The translations under genes were made by a program, and so were the position numbers. Below the pieces are notes generated by a model. It was not told where the DNA came from. It saw only the letters and a program-made list of their open reading frames with translations, and made no database searches. DNA of 64,000 nt from MWCR01 sp049325475 (GTDB lineage Bacteria > Patescibacteriota > Patescibacteriia > 2-12-FULL-60-25): the NCBI GenBank assembly GCA_049325475.1, contig JBMOLN010000007.1, forward strand, positions 434,001 through 498,000. The letters run 5' to 3'. Of this stretch, positions 57,220-64,000 are shown piece by piece. The stretch's first letter is position 1, and each line of letters begins with the position of its first letter.

Positions 57220-58773
57220 TTACACTCCTAGCTGTCGTCTTATTTCCATCTCAACTTTCATCGGGTCGGCCTTGCCCTCTGTGTCGCGCATTACAAGCCC
57301 TACAAACCATTTGATAAGCGGCAATTTGCCGTTTTTAATTTCTTCAGCCTTATCCGCATTAGCGTCCAAATTTCTCTTTACTGTCGCAGCCAGCTCGTCT
57401 TCGCCCAAGTCCTGACTCAAATTGTGCGTCTCCATCAAATCCGACGGATCTTTGCCGTTTTCATGCATGAGCTGCAATAACTTCTGTCCATTGGCGCTGT
57501 TAATTGTTTTCTTAGCTAAGAGATTGATGAATTCGGCAAAATTTTCGGGTGTAATATTTACTTCCTTAATCGTCAGATTTTTTTCGGTTAGAAGCCCGGC
57601 TAGTTTGCTGGTGAGCCAGCCGCCAACCAATTTGGCGTAAAATGCTTTTTTCTCATCCAGCGCATCTGCTCCGCTCTCGAGCTTGTCATCACTGGCTTCA
57701 ACCCAGCCGGCCAGCTCGCTCATCACTTGTTCAGTATATTCCAGCCAGCCCGAATCGGCCACAAAAAAAGCGGCATTGGCTTTGGAAAATCCATACTCGG
57801 TTTGCAGCCGCAATCTAATCTGTGCCGGCAGTTCAGGAACTCTTTTTTGCATTTGCTCGCGGATCTCCGCCAGATCTTGCGGCGGCAAGTCCGGCTCGGG
57901 GAAATATCTGTAATCAGCCGATGTCTCTTTAGATCTTTGCTCAACCGTCTTGCCCTTGGCATCATCCCAGCCGCGTGTAGCCTCGGTCGGTGGAGTCTTG
58001 ACTTCATACAACGCTCCCTGCCGCTGGATTTCATACAAAATCGCGCGCTCAACCGCTCTGAAAGAATTCAGATTCTTGATTTCCGTCCGGGGATTCAAGG
58101 TCGTCTTAACCGGATAACCGTTAACATCCACCTCCATGAGTGATATGTTTACATCACATCTCATCTGCCCTTTTTCCATGTCCGCGTCAGATACTTTTAT
58201 GGCTCTTAAAATCGCTCTAAGCTCCTGCAAAAAGAATTTTGCTTCAGCGGCAGATCTAAAATCCGGCTCGGTCACAATCTCAATCAAAGGAGTGCTGGAA
58301 CGGTTATAATCCACCAAGGTTGCGGGCTGACCGTCCAACCCTTCCGGCGCATGAAAATTTTTGGCAGCGTCTTCCTCTAGGTGCACTCTGGTTATACCAA
58401 TCTGAACCGTCTCGCGCCCGGGCAAAGCCTGCTCCGGCTCCGGAATCTCAAACACCACCTGCCCGCCCAGCGCCACAGGTAAAGCAAATTGTGAAATTTG
58501 GTATCCTTTGGGCAAGTCCGGATAAAAATAATTTTTACGGTCAAACGCGCTTTTATCGGGAATGGTGCAATTAAATGCCAAACCCGCCAAAACACCTTTT
58601 TTCAGCGCTTCCTCATTCAGCATGGGCAATGCGCCCGGCTGGCCCGTGCAAATGGGGCAGATTGCTGTATTGGGCAAAGCGCCATCCTCGACATTGGCGC
58701 AAGAGCAAAACATTTTGCTTTTTGTATTCAGCTGGACATGAATCTCCAGCCCCACGATGGGAATCATTTTCAT
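57220..58773 (-). CDS. gatB: Aspartyl/glutamyl-tRNA amidotransferase subunit B
   Basis: GatB is the tRNA-binding, phosphorylating subunit of GatCAB, which makes Gln-tRNA and/or Asn-tRNA from the misacylated forms. Diagnostic: IVGLEIHVQLNTKSKMFC, the Cys cluster (CSCAN and CPICTGQPG), FDRKNYFYPDLPKGYQISQ, VDYNRSSTPLIEIVTEPD, MRCDVNISL and the C-terminal YqeY-like tail ending KADPMKVEMEIRRQLGV. The length of 517 aa is a little above usual. gatA and gatC are not in the window. A possible -10 TATATC ends six bases before the ATG. Confidence 0.97.
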   Translation of the reverse strand: MKMIPIVGLEIHVQLNTKSKMFCSCANVEDGALPNTAICPICTGQPGALPMLNEEALKKGVLAGLAFNCTIPDKSAFDRKNYFYPDLPKGYQISQFALPVALGGQVVFEIPEPEQALPGRETVQIGITRVHLEEDAAKNFHAPEGLDGQPATLVDYNRSSTPLIEIVTEPDFRSAAEAKFFLQELRAILRAIKVSDADMEKGQMRCDVNISLMEVDVNGYPVKTTLNPRTEIKNLNSFRAVERAILYEIQRQGALYEVKTPPTEATRGWDDAKGKTVEQRSKETSADYRYFPEPDLPPQDLAEIREQMQKRVPELPAQIRLRLQTEYGFSKANAAFFVADSGWLEYTEQVMSELAGWVEASDDKLESGADALDEKKAFYAKLVGGWLTSKLAGLLTEKNLTIKEVNITPENFAEFINLLAKKTINSANGQKLLQLMHENGKDPSDLMETHNLSQDLGEDELAATVKRNLDANADKAEEIKNGKLPLIKWFVGLVMRDTEGKADPMKVEMEIRRQLGV

Positions 58774-58944
58774 AATATAGATATACTAAACCAAGCAACC
58801 TTGAACGTCAAAAGACCCGGGTTTCCCCGAGCCTTATATTTGGCTTTGCGCAATCCAGTGTATCCGTTAATCCGTTCATAGCTGGTTTATACTCTGGAAA
58901 ACTGGTTAACGGGAGAACTGGCAAACGTGACTGAAGTCTTGAGT

Positions 58945-60144
58945 CTATTTGGCAGTCTTCTTAAATGCGTAATAAAGTTTAACAACAAAAGCCAGTGCCA
59001 AGGGCAACAAGAGCATCTGGATCGCGCCCTGCAAACCTTGAGAAAGCAGGCTGTTAAACAATTGGGCTGACTTACCGCCCTGGAACAGCATGCTTGGTAT
59101 AGAAAGTACGATTCCGGCAGCGAGCATTAATACAAACGTCAAACCGCCCACAAAAATTCCCCATAATTGATTTTTCCATAACATTCCCCACCAGCGGTTT
59201 TTAATAATCCGTGCCGATTCTTTAAGTGCCGCCATGCCTTTAACTTTATCAACAAGCAATGCCGGAAGCGCCAAGGTGTATTGAATTGATTTGTATATAG
59301 CCCAGATCCAGGCGGCGATAACCAGCACAATGGCTATAACTCCTCCCCCCAATAATAGGTAGGTGTGGGTTTCTATGTATTCCAAGACATTTGTCATTTC
59401 GGCTCCCGTTCCGCCCAATGCCGGCGCGATGCCTGCCAGCGACATCATAAAGATTATAACCAACACGATAAAAGGTCCGCCGATTATCAAATACATCAAA
59501 ATGCTTATCCAAAAATATGAACCGAAATTTTGATTGGTCTGTTCTTTTTCTCTGCCCGTAAGTTGTTTTCCGGCTTCGAGTTGTATGGTCTCCAATAATA
59601 ATTTTATTGTCACCCACATCATGGCCAATCCGGCGATAATGTTTAACGGTACATGAACCAGCCACCAAAATGGCCAAATCATGCCGATCAGAGTCGATAA
59701 GCCCAAAACTAAAAGTATGTACAAAACCAATACCGAAGTCTTGATTGTAATGCGCAAAGTTTTTACATAAAAATTCCAGGTTTCTTTAATCAGCTCCCAA
59801 GTCCAGGGCAGCCGTTCGCCGGCCGGTTTATTGTCTGCTGCATATTTCAGCGGTTCAAAAAACAACATGCCGATAATAAAGACTCCAACCACCGGAATTA
59901 ACAGCCACAGAAAAGCCCACGGCGTAACCCCGACATGCGGAGCAATTTTAAATATTTGTACAATGAGCCAAATCAATAGAGCCAGCCAGATAACGCCGAG
60001 CGTTAATCCGACCAAGCCCATGCTCATATTCGCGGCTGCCGCAATACCGGTCAATGCTCCGGCAAAAAGCGGCCATACCAGATTGGCAATCAATATTGCC
60101 AGGCTTGTGCGAAATAGTTTTTTCGCTTCTTCGGGTTTTAACAT
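58945..60144 (-). CDS. Unknown multi-pass membrane protein (399 aa)
   Basis: Eight or nine hydrophobic helices alternate with short loops. A cytoplasmic basic loop (KGMAALKESARIIKNRWWG) resembles segments found in glycerophosphoryl-diester-associated or YIP1-like membrane proteins, but I do not assign a family. The ATG at 60144 gives a charged N-terminus (KPEEAKKLFR) before the first helix. The upstream bases are a TGATATTTGATATTTGATAC tract with no SD sequence. Confidence 0.75.
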   Translation of the reverse strand: MLKPEEAKKLFRTSLAILIANLVWPLFAGALTGIAAAANMSMGLVGLTLGVIWLALLIWLIVQIFKIAPHVGVTPWAFLWLLIPVVGVFIIGMLFFEPLKYAADNKPAGERLPWTWELIKETWNFYVKTLRITIKTSVLVLYILLVLGLSTLIGMIWPFWWLVHVPLNIIAGLAMMWVTIKLLLETIQLEAGKQLTGREKEQTNQNFGSYFWISILMYLIIGGPFIVLVIIFMMSLAGIAPALGGTGAEMTNVLEYIETHTYLLLGGGVIAIVLVIAAWIWAIYKSIQYTLALPALLVDKVKGMAALKESARIIKNRWWGMLWKNQLWGIFVGGLTFVLMLAAGIVLSIPSMLFQGGKSAQLFNSLLSQGLQGAIQMLLLPLALAFVVKLYYAFKKTAK

Positions 60145-60247
60145 AAAACTTAAATAACAAGTATCAAATATCAAATATCAAGAGTCTAAGCCGTTAGCTT
60201 AGCTCGCTCTTGCTATTTGCTATTTGTTATTAGGCATTAAGGAATGT

Positions 60248-61033
60248 TTACATTTTACCAAAATCTGGCAATTTTTGCGATAGAAGGTCCTTTACTGATG
60301 CTGAAACCGTGTCAATATCCCGATTGCCGTCAACCTCGCCAATCAAAGTCCCTGCTTGCTTAAAAGGGCCTAAAACTTCATCCGATAAAAACCTTTGCAC
60401 CAATTTTGTCTGAAAATCCTTTTCTTCAAAGATGGCTTCGTCGCGTTTTTCACCCCGGGATTCCAATCTGGCCATGGCTGCCGCCGCTTCGGTCCTGATT
60501 AAAATCATCAAACTCGGACAAAAAGCTATTGTCTGCGCGTTGCCGGGCAGTCCCAGCAGGAGCTCGGACGTCAAACTCTCATCTTGCAAAGGCTGGTAAG
60601 CCAATGTCGAAGCAAAACTTCTATCCTGGATAACAATTCTATCGGGCCTTGCCCGTAAAAAGGGGATCGTGACTTTGCGCAGCTGTACCAGTCTGTCGAG
60701 TGAGAAAGCGTGTGCAGTCTCCAAACCGCTGTAACGCGGTTCGGTCTCATTCTCGCGTTTGGCAATAATCTCATCGCGAATAGCTCGTCCGGTCCAGCAA
60801 AAAGTCGGCTCTGCGGTCAACAATCCGTTCACATCCCCGATTTCTTCCAAAGTTGGCAAACGATTTTCTCGTTCCGAAAATTCAATCACATTAAAAAACT
60901 TTTTGCCTCTTGACTCGGCCCAAGCCTCGCAAGCCCGGCTCACAGTCGATTTCCCGGATCCGTCTATGCCTTCTATGACTATTTGCAAGCCATCATTTTT
61001 TTGTCGCGTAATCATACGCCAACATGTTGCCAT
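60248..61033 (-). CDS. tmk: Thymidylate kinase-like protein
   Basis: The P-loop IVIEGIDGSGKSTVSRACE and the later DRIVIQDRSFASTLAYQ (the DRY/DR-type motif) with ARLESRGEKRDEAIFE (lid region) match the dTMP kinase family, which converts dTMP to dTDP. The family fits the neighbouring thyX and dut genes. About 260 aa is longer than the usual 210; a segment at about 65-105 (LTAEPTFCWTGRAIRDEI) is enlarged. Either ATG, 61033 or 61015, is possible; neither has an SD sequence. Confidence 0.82.
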   Translation of the reverse strand: MATCWRMITRQKNDGLQIVIEGIDGSGKSTVSRACEAWAESRGKKFFNVIEFSERENRLPTLEEIGDVNGLLTAEPTFCWTGRAIRDEIIAKRENETEPRYSGLETAHAFSLDRLVQLRKVTIPFLRARPDRIVIQDRSFASTLAYQPLQDESLTSELLLGLPGNAQTIAFCPSLMILIRTEAAAAMARLESRGEKRDEAIFEEKDFQTKLVQRFLSDEVLGPFKQAGTLIGEVDGNRDIDTVSASVKDLLSQKLPDFGKM

Positions 61034-61055
61034 AAGCGCAGGGCTGTTTCAATAA

Positions 61056-61165
61056 CTCCTCCTAAATCCTCCTCTTAATCTAAGAGGAGGACTCAAAAAC
61101 AAAACCCCCTCTTAGATTAAGAGGGGGTGGTTGCGCGAATCGCGTTCAGTGCGATTTTGCGCGAC
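61056..61165. repeat. Palindromic repeat pair between tmk and thyX
   Basis: CCTCCTCTTA/TAAGAGGAGG around ATC, and CCCTCTTAGA/TTAAGAGGGG; a GTTGCGCGAATCGCG unit follows. Same class as around the DUF559 gene. Confidence 0.75.
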
Positions 61166-61200
61166 CGGGGGAGTTATAATCTATATGAACGAAGTGAGCA

Positions 61201-62751
61201 TCAAAATCCTTTCGGTTTATCCCCCAAAGTCGAAACTCCGGTCTCACTTAAATCAACTCGAATAAATGAAGCAATCAGGGGATGCGTCTCGTTCAACGAA
61301 TGCCACACGTCTTGCGCAACTTTTCTATAGCTCGGATGTCCCTTCTTTCCCGACCGAAGCTCAATAAAATGGAACAGCTCTCTCACGTTCCAGCCCACCA
61401 ATAAACGGCGCCTAAAAGCCATGGGTACAACGTACTCGGCTTCAACCTCCATGCCCGCATCCAACAGCTTTTTATTTAAATCTCTGGCCTGATTCATTAA
61501 TTCTGCGAATTCCTGTTCTTTTCCGATATCTTCAAATTCAATCGGCACATCAAACCCCAAGTCCGTACCCAAAGGCTGATTTGTCTGCGTGCAAATCCTG
61601 TGCCGCTGAATATCTCTCCAGCCGCCAAAGTCCATAACGATTTCATGCTCAAACCAGGCATGCTCAAACTCGCGCGGCGGTACATCGTGCGCCCCCCTTT
61701 TTTCTAAAGCTTTGCTGATGGTTTTTTCAGCCAAACCCGGCTCCTTGCCGACCATGTCCAGTGCTTCCGCCATGCCGATCTTGGCATACCTCGAGAGCAG
61801 CGCCGCTGCTATCCTGCGTTCAGCATTGGCATCATCATATGTACAGACAACTCGCTGGATCGAATCCTTTACTTTCTTGTCTTGTAAAATATTTTTAGCA
61901 AATTCGGTCATGTCTTCGCCAATCTCATGCATGAATTGATTTTGATCCGCGTACTTTAATAAAGTGGGGAAGGGGAAGTGTTTTAATGCTTGATCTTTGT
62001 CAATGTGATCCGGTCCCCGCAAAACCGTCTTAACTTCTTCGCCGACCTTTTGCGCCAAATGGTCTTTGCTGGAAAGCAGTTTACGGATTGCAAATTCCCA
62101 ATTGCGTGCATTGGCTGTCATGCCCATCATTGCCAAAGCCGCCGCCGGCAACAAATACCGCACTCTGTCGCAAACCAAGGCTTTTAAAACTGCCGCATAA
62201 GCCGCATCGCCCATTTCGCCTTGCGGATTTCTTTCGCGCATCAGTGGTTCCAGCAGAGCATAACATTCATCATAAAAAGCATATAAATCGTCAAATAAAC
62301 GATTCACTTCTTCCATGAAATGAGAATCCTTCAAGCTCTGCGGTACAGCCACTCTGTCGCGTGTAAAAATCTGATAACGCGATGATTTCTCCGTAAAAGA
62401 ACACAGTCTGCAATCTTCTAAAATTTTAACAACCACCTGCGGGATATTTTCAAATGCCACGGATGCAACAGCATGTTCTGCCACCGAACCGTGTCCATAA
62501 CCCACCACCCATTTTTCATGAAACGAAGCCGCTTGCTCCAAGCTCACATCATCAATGTTTTGCGCAAACGGAGTTGAACTCCTGGAGCATTTGGCAATGG
62601 CAACAGCCATCTGTTCCGGCGTTGGGACCAATTCTACCACCGAACCATCCACTCGCTTGGTGCGGATACGGTTAAGCCAATACACACGTCGGGTGCAGGG
62701 ATCATCCGGCATCATCAAGGCCGGCTTTTTTGTTGATTTATCCACAGGCAT
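61201..62751 (-). CDS. thyX: Double-domain flavin-dependent thymidylate synthase
   Basis: ThyX methylates dUMP to dTMP using FAD and methylene-tetrahydrofolate. The 516-aa protein holds two ThyX-like halves. In the first, HGSVAEHAVASVAFENI and EDCRLCSFTEKSSRYQIF take the place of the ThyX motif. In the second, HAWFEHEIVMDFGGWRDIQ and QRHRICTQTNQPLG retain the RHR. Ordinary ThyX has about 230 aa and one domain; the double form occurs in some bacteria. One half may be structural only. Its neighbours tmk, ppa and dut belong to the same supply of dTTP. No SD sequence. Confidence 0.93.
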   Translation of the reverse strand: MPVDKSTKKPALMMPDDPCTRRVYWLNRIRTKRVDGSVVELVPTPEQMAVAIAKCSRSSTPFAQNIDDVSLEQAASFHEKWVVGYGHGSVAEHAVASVAFENIPQVVVKILEDCRLCSFTEKSSRYQIFTRDRVAVPQSLKDSHFMEEVNRLFDDLYAFYDECYALLEPLMRERNPQGEMGDAAYAAVLKALVCDRVRYLLPAAALAMMGMTANARNWEFAIRKLLSSKDHLAQKVGEEVKTVLRGPDHIDKDQALKHFPFPTLLKYADQNQFMHEIGEDMTEFAKNILQDKKVKDSIQRVVCTYDDANAERRIAAALLSRYAKIGMAEALDMVGKEPGLAEKTISKALEKRGAHDVPPREFEHAWFEHEIVMDFGGWRDIQRHRICTQTNQPLGTDLGFDVPIEFEDIGKEQEFAELMNQARDLNKKLLDAGMEVEAEYVVPMAFRRRLLVGWNVRELFHFIELRSGKKGHPSYRKVAQDVWHSLNETHPLIASFIRVDLSETGVSTLGDKPKGF

Positions 62752-62854
62752 AAAATTAAGTCCCTCTATTTAATCGAATAAGCAACCTTAAGTAAAGCTG
62801 CAAATTAATGTACTTATTTTTACCTATAAAACTTAACCAAACCGCATTCAACTG

Positions 62855-63319
62855 TTATTCATCTTCGCACTTTTTGATGAATTGCAACGCCTCTTCTTTA
62901 CCGAGAAAATTACCTACCCGATTTTTGTTTGGGAGAATATGATCAAAAACATGCAGGATAAAATCCGTGAGGCATTCCTTTGCTTCATCAGTAACAACAT
63001 TTTCATCGCTACCTTCTAAAACCATGAGGACATTGTGATCTATGTCATCAATCTCGCCTTTGGTTTCATCCCATGACTTTTCCATTTGCTCCATCAATCC
63101 GATGGGTTCACAATCAACGATCTGTCCGGACTTCAAGTGTTCATCGGTGATGATGAATGCGTCAACATTATCACCGTCACCGCTCGTAGTATTTAAAATA
63201 AATCCATAAGGGTAGGGATATTTTCTCGACACCGTGACGGCTTTTTTGAATTCCAATGATTTTTCATCAAAAAGATTCTTCTGATTGGAACCAGCTTCGT
63301 TTTCAATAAATACTTTCAT
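62855..63319 (-). CDS. ppa: Inorganic pyrophosphatase, family I
   Basis: Hydrolyses pyrophosphate released in polymer synthesis. Family signature SGDGDNVDAFI (DxDxxD metal site) and RKYPYPYGFILNTT are present, followed by VMVLEGSDE-type acidic loops. At 154 aa it is slightly short. ATG 63319 gives the start MKVFIENEAGSN; two earlier in-frame codons add only a few residues. No SD sequence. It lies between thyX and dut, which generate and hydrolyse pyrophosphate-linked nucleotides. Confidence 0.88.
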   Translation of the reverse strand: MKVFIENEAGSNQKNLFDEKSLEFKKAVTVSRKYPYPYGFILNTTSGDGDNVDAFIITDEHLKSGQIVDCEPIGLMEQMEKSWDETKGEIDDIDHNVLMVLEGSDENVVTDEAKECLTDFILHVFDHILPNKNRVGNFLGKEEALQFIKKCEDE

Positions 63320-63339
63320 AATAAAAATCATCACGACTT

Positions 63340-63372
63340 AGCTATCAGCTATCCGCTAAAAGCTAAGCGCTA
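63340..63372. repeat. AGCTATCAGCTATCCGC word tract
   Basis: Same family as 50728-50776; it lies between dut and ppa. Confidence 0.72.
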
Positions 63373-63375
63373 AAT

Positions 63376-63801
63376 TTACCCCGTGGAACCAAATCCGCCC
63401 CTGGAATCGCCTTGAGCTTCAGCTTCTTCAAACTCTGCCCTCACAATCGGCAATATTATACCTTGCGCCACTCTGTCGCCGGCTTCAACTGCAACCTCAC
63501 TATCCAATTGATTATAAACTGAAATATACAATTGATCCTCGGGCCCGCAGTAATCGCTGTCTATCGTGCCCACGCCATTGGCCAGCATCAAACCTTTTTT
63601 CTTAAATAAGCTCGATCTTGCAGTTAAAAGCAAAACATGTCCCGGAGGCGTGGCAATCACCAGCCCGGTCGGCAACAAAGCCTGCGTCCGCGCCGGAATT
63701 ACAATACGCTCGGCGCTAGCCAAATCAAAGGCAGCCGCGCCATCAGTTTGATACTGGGGAATTTCAACATCATCCCGTAATTTGGTGATTTTAACTATCA
63801 T
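63376..63801 (-). CDS. dut: dUTP diphosphatase
   Basis: Trimeric dUTPase making dUMP, the ThyX substrate, and keeping uracil out of DNA. Motifs in order: AAFDLASA (1), TARSSLFKKKG (2), GVGTIDSDYCGPEDQL (3), GDRVAQGIILP (4) and RGGFGSTG (5). Motif 3 keeps the catalytic Asp, with Cys-Gly-Pro-Glu-Asp in place of the common RGE segment. The ATG at 63801 gives MIVKITKLRDD; one two codons earlier is possible. No SD sequence. Confidence 0.95.
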   Translation of the reverse strand: MIVKITKLRDDVEIPQYQTDGAAAFDLASAERIVIPARTQALLPTGLVIATPPGHVLLLTARSSLFKKKGLMLANGVGTIDSDYCGPEDQLYISVYNQLDSEVAVEAGDRVAQGIILPIVRAEFEEAEAQGDSRGGFGSTG

Positions 63802-63814
63802 AAACATTCGTCGA

Positions 63815-63895
63815 AAGTCATAAAGTCATAAAGTCTTAACGTCGTAACGGGGCCAACTAAGTAACTATGTTAAGACTTTAGGACACACGCCTATA
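63815..63895. repeat. AAAGTCATAAAGTCTTAACGTC word tract
   Basis: Same family as 30010-30035 and 41762-41827; it separates dut from the last partial gene. Confidence 0.7.
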
Positions 63896-63905
63896 ATGGT
63901 TAAGA

Positions 63906-64000
63906 CTATTTTGTCAGTGAAGCGATAAGTTCGTCCAGTTTGGTTTTAAAGTTCTCCAAATCAGAGTCGTTTGCAATCGTATGATCAGCTTCCTTGGCCA
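63906..64000 (-). CDS. C-terminal fragment of a P-loop nucleotide-kinase-like protein
   Basis: Only the last 30 codons are inside the window. They read AKEADHTIANDSDLENFKTK followed by LDELIASLTK and a stop. The form A-D-x-x-I-x-N-D-x-x-L-E with a final amphipathic helix is typical of the ends of dephospho-CoA kinase and related NMP kinases. The rest lies beyond the window. Confidence 0.5.
   Translation of the reverse strand, partial: AKEADHTIANDSDLENFKTKLDELIASLTK

Overview
The window reads as a chromosomal segment of a bacterium of the Candidate Phyla Radiation (Patescibacteria), probably on the Parcubacteria side. This is inference from three observations. The 16S rRNA carries paired substitutions in its most conserved core (by-eye E. 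coli numbering 505/526 and 921/1396). Many housekeeping genes are short and surrounded by membrane proteins and unknowns of modest size. The 16S gene stands alone, with no 23S or 5S gene anywhere in the window. Both release factors are present and UGA is used as an ordinary stop, so the recoded-UGA lineages (Absconditabacteria, Gracilibacteria) are unlikely. No prophage, transposase gene or CRISPR array was seen.

Layout. 0-9.1 kb: an unknown membrane protein, prfB, a DUF559 nuclease bracketed by palindromes, two small unknowns with strong promoters, an ABC exporter, tsaC and ksgA. 9.3-13.8 kb: a high-GC pair of unknown genes, an inverted-repeat (MITE-like) element, the 16S rRNA unit, tRNA-Pro and a zinc-ribbon protein. 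14-22 kb: HU, a kinase-like unknown, tRNA-Val(CAC), a candidate sRNA, a DHH protein, tRNA-Leu(TAA), unknowns fed by a duplicated 180-bp promoter module, and a nucleoside phosphorylase. 22-34 kb: valS, a secreted repeat-domain protein, unknowns, tyrS, argS, a minimal histidine kinase, bactofilin and a DAG-kinase-like protein. 34-43 kb: tRNA-Val(TAC), tRNA-Leu(GAG), an ATP-grasp protein, an MBL hydrolase, a broken four-helix-bundle gene, a structured ncRNA with an embedded tRNA-like domain, queA, rpmE, and prfA with a coupled unknown. 43-46 kb: three tandem lipoproteins sharing one unnamed domain. 46-54 kb: rpsB with a folded leader, tsf, gap, a phosphoesterase, pgk and eno. 54-64 kb: miaB, a lipoprotein, miaA, gatB, a membrane protein, then a dTTP-supply set (tmk, thyX, dut) with inorganic pyrophosphatase.

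How the genes fit together. Translation genes dominate (prfA, prfB, valS, tyrS, argS, gatB, rpsB, tsf, rpmE, tRNAs, and RNA modification by tsaC, ksgA, queA, miaA and miaB). Lower glycolysis is present (gap, pgk, eno) along with thymidylate supply. Two gene architectures alternate. Core genes mostly lack a Shine-Dalgarno (SD) sequence, and several have a TATAAT-like box 6-9 bases before the ATG, implying leaderless mRNAs. Accessory genes, mostly of unknown function, typically have a TTGACA promoter, an AAGGAG site and often their own hairpin terminator, although the 16S anti-SD is intact.

Intergenic DNA is crowded with several families of word-like and palindromic repeats. Some of these also sit in frame inside ksgA, valS and queA. 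The strongest candidates for something undescribed are these coding insertions, the 39.9-40.27 kb RNA, the lipoprotein triplet and the DUF559-palindrome pairing.
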